A stretch of DNA of 64,000 nt from Sarcocystis neurona (Eukaryota > Apicomplexa > Conoidasida > Eucoccidiorida > Sarcocystidae), in contig KL647291.1 of the NCBI GenBank assembly GCA_000727475.1, positions 3,579,434 to 3,643,433 on the forward strand. The letters are read 5' to 3'. The position numbers and the translations under genes were made by a program. The stretch's first letter is position 1, and each line of letters starts with the position of its first letter. Positions 25,655 to 36,200 of this stretch are shown one piece after another. Below the pieces are notes generated by a model, which saw nothing but the letters and a program-made list of their open reading frames with translations, had not been told where the DNA came from and ran no database searches.

Positions 25655-25775
25655 CTAGAGGCCGGTCTCTGCGCTTTTCCCTCTGTCAGCAGGACGAGGC
25701 TGAAGTATCCTGGCGGCACACCGAACTCTTCAAATTCCTGTTCGCCTCCTACGACTGCCGCTGCCGCAGAGGTAT
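25655..25775 (-). CDS. Possible internal exon, unidentified protein
   Basis: It is bounded by an acceptor (ACACGCAG) at 25777-25776 and a donor (CTAG|GTATAC) at 25654-25653. It reads with GGEQEFEEFGVPPGYFSLVL in the middle, which looks like folded acidic protein sequence rather than repeat noise. The gene it belongs to is not resolved. Confidence 0.25.
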
Positions 25776-26538
25776 CTGCGTGTATACGTGACCGTAGTCG
25801 CAATCTGCAAGCGTGCGCAGATAAATAGGTTCCCGTACGCAAGGGCCAAGCAAGTCGCAGCGTAGGCAGCAGGCGCGTCCATACGCGTGAATCTGTCTGT
25901 GTGTGCATCTCCATACTGACACCGCTGCAGCCTCAGGCCGGTTTCACGGATACACTTGTTTAAGTCTGTCTTGCGAAGGTTTCCTGCGTCCTCAGAGACT
26001 CGTGGTACTTGGTTGTATGTACGTATATGTATAAAACTGCGTGTGTGTACGCATCTGCGCAGTCTAACGCACTGCTGCGTAGCAGGGTTCTGCTGTGTAC
26101 TGGCGATACACGTGGTGTTGGAGAGCTGAATTCATTGCCGCTCTCGTCTGCGGCTGCTTTGCTGCTGCAGTGTCGAACCTGAGGCAGCTGTTGCTTCGCC
26201 TCTCAGGAGCGGGTTTCTGCGTGCTGCAGCAGCTCGCCCCAATGTAAAAGCTGTTTCCAATGCTCTGTGCGTCGTCAGGGTACGTCCTTTACTTCTGCTT
26301 CGCTTTGATGAGTTGCGCAGCAGTGCGCACACTTGTATGCGATTGTATAGAACCCTCGCTACGTTAAAAGTACGGCGGCGCCACTTTCCTCTCTCTCCTT
26401 CCGTATATACATTACCCGCGTATGAGTGAACGCTGAAAGCTTGATCAGCTGCGCAACTGCTCTGGCGGTTCGCTGTTAAACAAAAGGCCATTTCCCGCCG
26501 TTTCTCTCCCCTCTGAGGTTGCGCTCGCGTCCTTCGTG

Positions 26539-28311
26539 ATGGCGACCGTTCCTCACGAGGCGACTGCAGCTCTGAGCAGCAGCCCGCATGCAGGAGGAGC
26601 AAGCACGGCGCTAGCTGTTTCTGCACCTGCTGCTGCTGTGCTGCTGCAGCCGTATTCCACGTCCGAAAGTGCTGCAAGTGTGACGACAGCGGTAGTAGAG
26701 ACTGTCCAAATGAGTCAGAGTGGAGTGGTGCTCGGCGCAGCCGACTCAGTAGCAAGAGGTAAGGGAGGAAAGCCGACCAGCGGGGCTACGGGGGATACCG
26801 GCTGCCGCGCACCCTGTACTGGTGAGGCAGTGAGCAACAGCAGCAGCAGCAGCGAGGCGTGCAGTAGCAGTAGCAGCAACAGTGGAAGGAGTGGCACGGA
26901 GGGACGCAAAGCGCCGCAGGGCCTGTCGGCAACGGGGGCGTCTCTGGCGCTGACTCTCGCGACGTGTTCAGCACAGGAGCGCATGCAGCGGATCCTGGAG
27001 ATAAAGAAGAACCTGGATCAGTTCAGGGAAGATGATGCAGCAGAATGCGGCGTCGTCAGAAGTGCCGGAGTAGCGGCGGACGCTGGCAGTAGTACGCTGC
27101 AGAAGCAGCAGGGAGGAGGACGTTCCACTTCCGACTGCACCGCAGATGCTACGCATCACACAGCGAGGCGGGACCCTGTGCATACGCCTAGTATTTTAGA
27201 TCTATTTGCTGTTCTTAGTCAGCTGAACATGAACAGAGAAATACTGTCTAAAACACGTATTGGCGTTAGTGTTGGGAAGCTCCGCAATCATCCAAACTCT
27301 CACGTTCGTAGTCGTGCCTCCGAGCTCGTTGTCAAGTGGAAGGCGTGCATTGGCGTCACAGCTTCTGCTGGCGCAGATTCGCAGTCTCCTAATGCCGCAT
27401 CTATCCCTGTATCTGCGTCTGCTGCTGCTTCGTGTCCCGCTGCCCCCGCTGCGACTACGCGGTCGTCGCCAGCAGCAGCCGGGAGCGCGCGCCCTGCCTC
27501 AGCGTCTCTCTTCCGTGAGGAAAACTTTGCTGGCGCCACTTCCGGTGCAGGGACCGCCTCAAGTTTTGAATCTCTCTCAGCGGCAGGAGCTGCAGCAGGC
27601 GTTTCAGGAAGAAAAGGAAACAGCAGGCCCGAGCAGCCATACAACGACGGAGGCGCTGGGGAGAAAGGGGGAGGTGCTGCGGGGGGGAGTGCTTCTCCTG
27701 GTTCCGCCTGCAGTGATTTTCGGGGTCCCCTCACGGGCGACAGTGTGCGTGACCGTGCGCGCATGTTTTTGTGGAAAGCTTTGCTTGATGGCATGCAGCA
27801 GCAGCACCAAGGGGGGGGCGCTGGTCGTGGTGGGGCAGCAGCGGCGGCAGCAGTAGCGAACGGAGGTGAGACGGCAGCGCAGGTGGCGTCGCAGGTGGAA
27901 GAGGCTCTGTGGGAAGAATACTGCGTGCGTAGAAGAAGCACGAAGGAATATACGGCGCAACTCAAGACGCTCAAGTGGAATCTAGCAGATCCGAAGAATC
28001 CAGATCTGAATTTGAAGGTGCTCTGTGGGGTGTTCACACCTGAGCAGCTGGCGACGATGACGTCTGCGGAGCTGGCCAGCGATGAGAAGAAGCGTCTGCG
28101 CGAGCAGCAGAAGAAAGAAAGCATGGAGGCTTGCCAGTCGGACTGGGAAATGAAGAAACTGATGCAGGGGGCTGGAGCAGACGGACAGTTCCCCTGCTTC
28201 AAATGCAGAACCACCAAAACAGTCTATTTCCAGATGCAGACACGGTCATCTGATGAGCCCATGACGACGTTTGTCACTTGCTTAGAGTGCGGGAACCGGT
28301 GGAAATTCTAG
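26539..28311 (+). CDS. Transcription elongation factor TFIIS (590 aa, intronless)
   Basis: TFIIS rescues backtracked RNA polymerase II by stimulating transcript cleavage in the nucleus. All three family domains are present. The N-terminal LW/TFIIS-N domain is at about residues 205-275 (DLFAVLSQLNMNREILSKTR, then HPNSHVRSRASELVVKWK). The central polymerase-binding domain is at about 401-530 (starting DSVRDRARMFLWKALL, ending FTPEQLATMTSAELAS). The C-terminal zinc ribbon has Cys553 and Cys556 paired with Cys581 and Cys584. The catalytic hairpin QTRSSDEPMTTFVTC is intact with Asp572-Glu573. At 590 residues it is about twice the usual 300. The extra length is a Ser/Ala/Gly-rich N-terminal extension of about 145 residues, a long linker between the first two domains, and a Gly/Ala/Gln insert inside the central domain (about 417-450). 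The start is the first ATG of the frame, in the context CGTGATGGCG. The assignment is firm. Confidence 0.96.
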   Translation: MATVPHEATAALSSSPHAGGASTALAVSAPAAAVLLQPYSTSESAASVTTAVVETVQMSQSGVVLGAADSVARGKGGKPTSGATGDTGCRAPCTGEAVSNSSSSSEACSSSSSNSGRSGTEGRKAPQGLSATGASLALTLATCSAQERMQRILEIKKNLDQFREDDAAECGVVRSAGVAADAGSSTLQKQQGGGRSTSDCTADATHHTARRDPVHTPSILDLFAVLSQLNMNREILSKTRIGVSVGKLRNHPNSHVRSRASELVVKWKACIGVTASAGADSQSPNAASIPVSASAAASCPAAPAATTRSSPAAAGSARPASASLFREENFAGATSGAGTASSFESLSAAGAAAGVSGRKGNSRPEQPYNDGGAGEKGGGAAGGSASPGSACSDFRGPLTGDSVRDRARMFLWKALLDGMQQQHQGGGAGRGGAAAAAAVANGGETAAQVASQVEEALWEEYCVRRRSTKEYTAQLKTLKWNLADPKNPDLNLKVLCGVFTPEQLATMTSAELASDEKKRLREQQKKESMEACQSDWEMKKLMQGAGADGQFPCFKCRTTKTVYFQMQTRSSDEPMTTFVTCLECGNRWKF

Positions 28312-28439
28312 ATGCTCTGCCCAAATGGAAACAGGTGGAGACACACAGCCGACAGCTGTTTTGAGGAAAACTTTTGCAGATGTATGTGTGGACAAGTGGG
28401 CACCCCGTAGTAGACATCCGGGCCACGACCTTCAACCAC

Positions 28440-28560
28440 GATGTGCGTACTTGTGTGTGTACACGTAGGTGTATGCATATATGTATTTGTATACGTATGT
28501 ATGCAAGTGTGTGCGTGTGTAGGTATGTATGCATGTACGTATGTCTGTTATGCATGCCTG
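28440..28560. repeat. Alternating purine-pyrimidine tract downstream of TFIIS
   Basis: GTGTGTGTACACG, GCATATATGTAT, GTATACGTATGTATGC and GTATGCATGTACGTATG steps over about 120 bases, starting about 130 bases after the TFIIS stop codon, so possibly in its 3' UTR or terminator region. Confidence 0.75.
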
Positions 28561-30137
28561 TACGGATATGGACTTTGTGTACGTGATGCCGCATAGACGT
28601 ATAACGTGAATGCGGACGTACATACGTGTACTGGACCACGTAGGTTTTTGTCGTGGGAGGCTTCCAGGGGTCTTCCGCTGAGGGGGTCGTGGACCGGAGT
28701 CGAAAATGTCTAACAACACAGGGGCCTCCCAGGCACCTGCCGGGGCTTGAATATGGATAAATTTGTTTACTGCGTGTCTGCACCTCTCCGCGCTTTTCCT
28801 TGCGCAGATGTGTATTTACTTTTGTAGTTTGTAGACGTGTTTATCGGACTGAACGTCGACGTCGTACGTGTACGTATGTCACTGGGTATGCAAGTGTACG
28901 TACGACGTGGTAGACGCGGGTACGTGTCACTTGTTTTTGTACTAGATCTAGCACCGGATCCTGTAGTTGAGAAGGCGAAGCCATTTTTTAGGAAAAGCTT
29001 TTCAAGCGGACTGTTTACGTTAATTATTTTGATAGATGCTCTCCCCTGTGTAGTGTGTCTACGCATATCAACATGTATGTCTTGTATATACACAGCGTAT
29101 CTACATATATGTGTAGAGGCAGGCACAGATACCGTTTCGGATTTGTGTTTCCTGTAAGCATACGTTTGGGATTGCACAAGCACTTTATCGTGCACGACTG
29201 GGTGCACTACACTCCTGCGTATACGGACAGTGGCTGCGTTCGAAAAACGGCTGAACTGGTCAGCGGAGCTTCTGGTGAGGGCAAAGCAGACGTTTGTCGG
29301 TGAAGAATTCAAGCTTTGTCCTCTGTGCACCAGCCGCTTTGCGGGCCTCTGTTTTTTAATCGGACCCCTCTAAATGTCGTCACACAAATGTGTTCCTCTG
29401 TATGTGTGGCCATCTTTTCGTCTGCATATCTCTCTGTCCTGATTGGGAATCCGTGCCTTTAACAGTGTCCGAACTTCACATATTTGCTTCTCGATGCTCG
29501 TGTAGGTGTCTGTTCAGAATTGTACGCATTGCGTGTCCACTCGGACATGTGTTCGTATGGGTATTTAGCTTTCTGACTTCTTTCTCTGGTGCGATTTCCC
29601 GTCAACAGGTGCTGCTACCAAATACTTGCTGGGCAGGAAATAGACACGATCAATAGAGACGGTGCAGGCGCCGGCTAAATGCTTCCGGTTATCACTGCAC
29701 ACTCACTGAAGTGGTGGAACTTTTTCATGTGTACGCTGTGATGCTTCGTGCACCCAGGCGTGGGCGGTCGCGTTTGCGTATAATTAGGGTACTACACCTG
29801 TGTACAGCGCCCTACACCTGCATATGTATCTGCCTGTATCCATGTGTGGCCAATATCCTGAAGAGTAGTTTCATGTCTGAAGTGGCGTGCAGGGCTTCAA
29901 GAATGCGCCTCAGCACTTGTACGTTTATTCCGATTTCGCCTGCAGAACTGTGCACACGGTTCACAGCATCTATGACGCTCGTGCGATGAGTTCGTGGGGC
30001 GGAAGAGTTTTTTTACACACGCTTGTGCTCCATGCGTTCAGCATCTGATGTGCTGTTTTGCATACAACGAGGGAAGAGTAACTCCGACACTCTTCTTCGA
30101 TACGCTGCACCATTTGCTGAGAAGTATACTGTATGTT

Positions 30138-30171
30138 GAGTGTGTGAGTGTGTGTGTGTGTGTGTGTGTGT
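30138..30171. repeat. (TG)n microsatellite
   Basis: Nearly pure GT dinucleotides with one GA interruption, about 34 bases. Confidence 0.92.
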
Positions 30172-33100
30172 TATTATATACCGGTTGACGGTAAATAAGC
30201 AGGTCTGCGTACCGGGTGTTCCGGGCAAGCCTGCCTGTATAGTGGGTGCGCAATGACAGTTTTTCTATGGCAGTTCGTCACGTGCAGCAACCGAATTTCC
30301 ACAGCTCTAGAGAACAACGCCGTGGAGTTTCATTCCCTTCCAGGTGTTTGCGCACCTGCAGGCTTGCATACGCCTTTACGTGTCAGTCTTAATCATGCAG
30401 AGGAATAAAAACGCGCCTAACTGTATTTGTATGTTCCTGCGTTGCTTAATGCGTAGCGAAGCTCTATAGGCACTATAAAGGTCATGCTGGCTCTAGGGAT
30501 TTATATCTGAGGGGTTTTTCTCAAAAGCAGTTGCCTTCAACAAGAAGAGGCCACCCCTGCAGTCAGAGAAAACTAGCTTTGGTTTAGGTGTATGGTATTG
30601 GGGCATCCACGCCACAGTTGGATTTTCGAGTCCACGGCGACTGCAACAACGTCAAATGGAAGACCCACGTGGCAACAGACTCGCAGGCACGGGGACGCTC
30701 TCGTTATGTTTTACAAAACATTCGTGGTCCAGCTTCGTGTAATAAAGTTTCGAAAGGACAATCTTTGGTTTTTGCAGCCGGTGTTCTGCAAGGCTGGTAG
30801 TACTTGTCGAAAGTATTAGCGACTCCGTCTTTCCCGCTGAGGGATAGCTGCTACTGAAACATAAGCGCAACTCTCCGTTTCGTGGAGCGCAAAACCAAGT
30901 AAAGATTCTCACACGCAAATGGTCTAAAAAGAAATTTTGACCCATGAGATCCGGAGCGTGTACACAGCAGAGCGCGATATGCCTCCAGGTGCCTCATGGC
31001 TTCACCGCCAACGAAAGGGCGGTCTTCGCGGTAGAGCGTGATCTGTGCACAAGGTACGGCAGCCTGTTGTCGACTGGTGCGTGAACACGATAGAAAAAAC
31101 ACATCGCAATATGTAATTGAGAGGTTTGAAAGCTTGATTGTCCACGCGTTCGCGTTCAGCTTGGGTATCAACAACTACTGCAGAAACACGAGTGTTCGCA
31201 CGTGTGTATGTCCAGCTGTGTAGGTGGTCTGCACCGTAGGCTTCCGGTTCCGCACAATAGCAGGTAGTGTCAGAGCAGTGTGTTGCAAGTACAAGCCTTC
31301 AACCGTGTAAAGGATGAGAGGCTGTGCACCCGTTCCCTTCCCCGAACCCTGAGCCAGGCTCCCCCTCAGTGAAGTTTACTTGCCAAAGCGCCAGCTGGTT
31401 GCATTTACGTCTTGTGTGCTGTTCATCTTCACTATGTAAAAGACCGTCAACGTGGTGGGTGCTCGCTAAAGGACACGCTCGTATAGAACACGTACGGGTA
31501 ACTGCACGGATTTGGGTAACTTGTACACTTGTTACAACTGTAACAACTGTGTTACGGACCGCGCTGGTCATAAGTGAGCTGGACGGTGCAACTGTCGATG
31601 CTCCACAGATACGGACGTCTCGAAGAGTGTCTCACCAACCACTAGCAAGTCACACTCGTCAGAGGGTCTCGTGAGAGAGTCTCCTCTGCAGGGCCCCACA
31701 AGGCTCGCTTGGCATGCAGCACAACGGAAGTAGCTTATCCGAGCGCCTTCAATCTCTCAGGACCACGGTAATACGAAATATGCAAGTAACTTGAAGTTGT
31801 ACAATACCGTGGCTGTTACCTATTTTTGTCCTGACCTCAATTACAGCGCACGTGGTACAATGTGACTGGGTATTCTCAACAAAGAAAGCGCAGCGGCTGT
31901 GCTGTGACCCACGACAACAATCTCGGGGAAAGAGGGTACTTTTCTTCATCTTCAGATTGACGACAGCTTTTGAGAAGGCAAACTTGGTCACTCTATTCCT
32001 TATCCTTGATGTGAAGAAGAGCGCACATCATTTGCAGGTCCCCTGGAAAGATCTGTCTTCACCTGCATTTCCAACATGCTACGTCTATCTGCGCCCACAA
32101 GCCAATGAGGTGATGCACGATTGAGAGGCACTTCAGGATTACTGTTCGGAGACACCTTATTTTACATCTCTGCAACGTCCGTCACCATTACCGCTCCTTC
32201 ACCTTCTTAGGCTACCCGTTCAGGCGTGCCTTTGCAGGCCGAGGCAGCTGTACATACGGGCACGGTGCATGCGTCAGGCCCCAGCACGTGAATGTGAATT
32301 CTTCACTGAACACGAGGGCAAATTTGAAAAAGAAGCTCCTCCGTTTTTCTCCCAGGTTGCGAAACAGCGGCCAGCTGGCTTCTGCGACGTGTGGCCGTGG
32401 ACGTCAACTCACCTGTGTGCAGACTGATTTCTCGCAAGCTGAAGCCTTTGAGTCAGGTTTCCACGCGCGCTAAGACTCTCGGCAGTCCATCGAACGACCT
32501 CGTCCAGTAGGTTTAAACGAAAGAAACCAGTTCCGTGCGCAGTTCTGCAGAATCTATCGATTAAGCTGGTCCCAACATGGACTAGAGTGCGGTTTTATCT
32601 GGATGCCCACGACCAAGGCACCCGCAAGGCAACGATGCGTATACATGAGCAGTGTTCTACCGTTTGCTTCTTGGATAAACCACGACTTACTGCCTATTCA
32701 CGGGGCAGCTCCGCGCTAGTCCTCTTTCTACTGTGGGATCCACAGGACGACTCTTGAGGGAGCGGAGGGTGCGGTTAACATCACTCTCTTTGGGAGGAGG
32801 CGAGGGGTAGCTTTATGCCACTTCACTTTCCCTTACGCGAAATTCGCCATAGCTGCAGGGGGGAGAAAATAGGAAAACTGACTGGTCTACTTCTGTTTTG
32901 AACTTCTCAGGCCGCAACAGCAGCAGCAGGGTCGGTCCACTCATGTCGAAATAGCGTAACTAAGAGGTGTAGTCGCTGGATGACGAACGGATAATTTTGA
33001 ATTTGTACCGTATGCGTTCTCAGTAAAAACTGAAACGGCCTGGCATCAAGGCGCTGCAGATGCAGCTCGTCTAATCAACGGTGTGACGTTCGTTTCGGTT

Positions 33101-33218
33101 CGTACGCGCGACGAAGTCATGATGACGGTAACTGACTTGATGTAACCGCATGTAACCGCACAGTCAGTAGATGCCACCACCACGCGCCCCGTGTCCCCTT
33201 TGACGGAAAGTCGCAAGG

Positions 33219-36200
33219 ATGGACGACTGCATCGCACCGCGGAGGGACACCGCGGCCGTATCCGCTGCTCCTCTCGTCGCTCCTCCCAGTCATCACGCTC
33301 CCGTTCCTGTTAACGCCCAATGGGTGGCGCTCAGTAGAGCCATTTCAGATTTTCAGGCACTGACAGCAGACCCTCGTGTCAGCTGGAAGGGGAAGAAGTA
33401 CGACGGAGAAGTTTGTGCTGCTCTGAAGAAGGTATGGTAGAAACAGGCTGCCCTCGTTTCCATAGATCGCTCTTGCTAATGTTTCCATTGTGAGTTGCAA
33501 TGCTTGAAACCGGAAGCGGATGCACCTGTGGATCCGAGGGCGTGCAATTCTCTTAGACGCGTCCATTCTCGCAGGTGATAAATTACACAGCCTCAGTAGA
33601 GAGCGAGGGCAACACTAAATCTCTGCCCAAATGCACAGCCCCATGTACAGATAAAGTTTTCATATAGGTATGCGTATATAAACGTACATGTACTTTTATG
33701 TATGCGCCTATGTAGACACACGCATGTGTGCGTATACTTCTATACAGACAGACACACCTAAACATCTCACCCCACTGTCTACACGTCTTTTTATGAAGAA
33801 TGCGGCACCTTGCAGAACAGTGAGTGCCACCCTAGCCCCTCGGTTGGCAGTCTGGTCTCTTCCTTATGACATTTGGACGTCTGTCTCTACTAGAGATTTT
33901 GCCAGGAAAGAGATTAGTCTCCCTATGTTAAATTTTTTCCAGCGGAGCATAAAATCATACGCTACGTCCTACTTCCTCCCACCTACCTGTGTGATGCAAT
34001 TTAAGCGACACGCATACTGATTTGCTTGCATTCTTAAGGAAAAGCCAAAATTGCGTCCGACGCAGAGAAGACGCAGGTCAGCAGCTCTAACGTAGGAAGC
34101 TGGATTGTTTCTGTTATATAAGGATTATTAAGATAGCCTATGCCTACGCAGCGCTTCCAATAGCAGAAAGGTCACATACAGTTTTGAATGGGTGCAAAGA
34201 AGGCGCACTGCGTGCCAGATTGTCGCGGCGCAGACGGCCCTCGTAGACTCTAAGTGGTGCAGCCCGCAGCAGCTTTCCGTTGTTCAGTAACATAGGCACG
34301 ACCTCCGAGCACGGGAGAAGTTTACACACTTTATGGCCGACAAACGCAGTGGCATAATGAGTAGAGACCAGCACACGACTTCCACTTTTACGATGACGTG
34401 CGGGCAGAAACGAACCTGTAGCACCCGTAACAGGATGGAGCGTGATAGAAGACGCAGTTTATTCAGAAGCAGACGAAAAAAGTATCTGGGAGAATACTGT
34501 GGAAAGAGTGGCAAACTTACAAATAAAGTAGTTCTTGACGCACGACCCTTGGTTTATTAGCAGCGAAAGTACTGCTAAAATGTGGAGTGTTGTGAGTGGC
34601 ACCAGTGGGTGATGGACGCTGAAACACCACTTTTAGGTGTGGGGTGACCGACAACTTTGCAGATATTGCAGGAGTGTGAGGCTTGCGTAGGCCCAGCTGC
34701 GAGCGGAACTAGGCTTCACGCAGCAGCACAGATGGTCACTGATTCTCTTGAGTGGAAAGCGGCTCAAACTGCGCAGCTTCGCAGCTTCTCCACGTTGAAG
34801 CGGAAGAGATGCGATCTCCCTGTCATCTTCGCCAGAAAACTCAAGTAATCTCCGCTGGCATTTTTGCCTGTACACATTGCCCTGGCGTCTGTTGCAATTT
34901 GTCTGCGAAAGTTCCACACCATTATTGTACACGTACCCAAACGTCTCATGAAATCAGTAAAGAAGGGACACGCGTATGCAGTTCTGTCAATTTTCGTGAA
35001 GCCAGTTGAAAGAACTGACGTAATTGGGCTCAAAAACGTACACCTTCGTACCTGTGTCCGTGTATGTGTGCACACGGTGGGAGGTGCGAAGTCAAAAACC
35101 AAACATGCGCAGAACAATCCACCGTCTTGTTCAAACTCTGGTGCACTGACATTCCTCTGTACAAGGGGCACCCCCACCCTACTTCCTGGTACAGTTTACT
35201 CTTTTGAAACGCTTGGATTTGGGCGGGTCTGCCTCCATTGACTAAACGTCCGGGTGCGACTACGATGCCCGTAGTTACGAATGTACTTTATCGGAAAAGA
35301 CGCAGGAAACGGGCGGAACGGCCCGTCACGACACTCACACGTATATGCACGATAACTCGTGCGCATTCAGTCGTCTACGCTTGAGCTGGTTCATTTTACA
35401 AGACCTTTGTTGGCGGGGTCATGGCGTCCTAGCTCTACCGGTGATCCTCAGTACCCTGACGGCGCAAGTCGATATCTGTAGAGATTTATACGACGCCAAG
35501 TCCTTCGGTGCTATCTGCACGTTTTCGTGAGACAACATATATGATGTCTGGGTGTCAACCTGTGCGTACGCTCAGGAGTTAACAGTTCGTCTGTGGCATG
35601 GATTTTTGTGGCGTTGTCTGCGCCGAGCAGAAGCACGTGTGCGCTTTGTGTCTGTTCGGGTGCACGCTTGTTCACATGCGTACAAACGCATGCGTGTACC
35701 TATCTGCGAGGACGCAACACTGTGCTTGCACGGGTCTCTGCAGCCAACGCGAAGCATATGCATTTTGTGTCCATTTGAGTGCACCCGTCGTCATATGTAT
35801 ACAGAAGTATGCATGTCTTTGTGTGTGTCCAGGCACCTGTCAGTGCGCCTAGGAGCGTGCGTGCAATCTCGCAGTTGCATCCCTGTCGCGTTCAGCTGTC
35901 CTTGTAAACAAAGCGTAGGGGGTGAATTCGAGAGAAGCCATGAGACCTGAGGTTGGTCGGAGCTTACTTGTTTTTGTGTGTGTCCAGGATACAACATCAG
36001 CTCTCCCGCCAGCGGAGGAGTCTCCCTGCTACAACGTCCGCACTGGGGTTTGCTGCTGCTGCTGTGGAGGCAATTAGTGGTGCCTGTCGGCGTGCGGCGT
36101 CTAAACTGTCATCTGCACGTGAAGAGTGTGAACACCTACGTCGTCAACTCACAAGATCCACGTAGGTCTAGCTGCGGTTCAGCAGTGTTGAGACAGTGTA

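Larger units (their letters stand above)
17015..26538. other. CAG-rich interval without a supported gene
   Basis: About 9.5 kb between the RAP gene start and TFIIS. CAG/GCA and CTG runs are frequent and open all frames, so frame length is not evidence here. The stretch 18080-18330 is open on both strands with equally plausible translations, and I cannot choose between them. Around 21060-21300 one plus-strand frame reads as Ser/Asn/Gly-rich sequence but carries a stop, which suggests a decayed trinucleotide repeat. A minus-strand open frame at 26491-26132 (119 residues from an ATG, Arg/Ser-rich, divergent from TFIIS) is possible but unsupported. Two slightly better candidates are listed separately. 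Confidence 0.45.
28312..33218. other. Intergenic region, no gene seen
   Basis: About 4.9 kb between TFIIS and the Sel1-repeat gene. It holds the alternating tract at 28440-28560 and a TG microsatellite. Open frames are short, rich in Cys/Val/Tyr/His from the repeats, and lack splice-site support. The CAG density drops sharply at its left edge. Confidence 0.6.
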
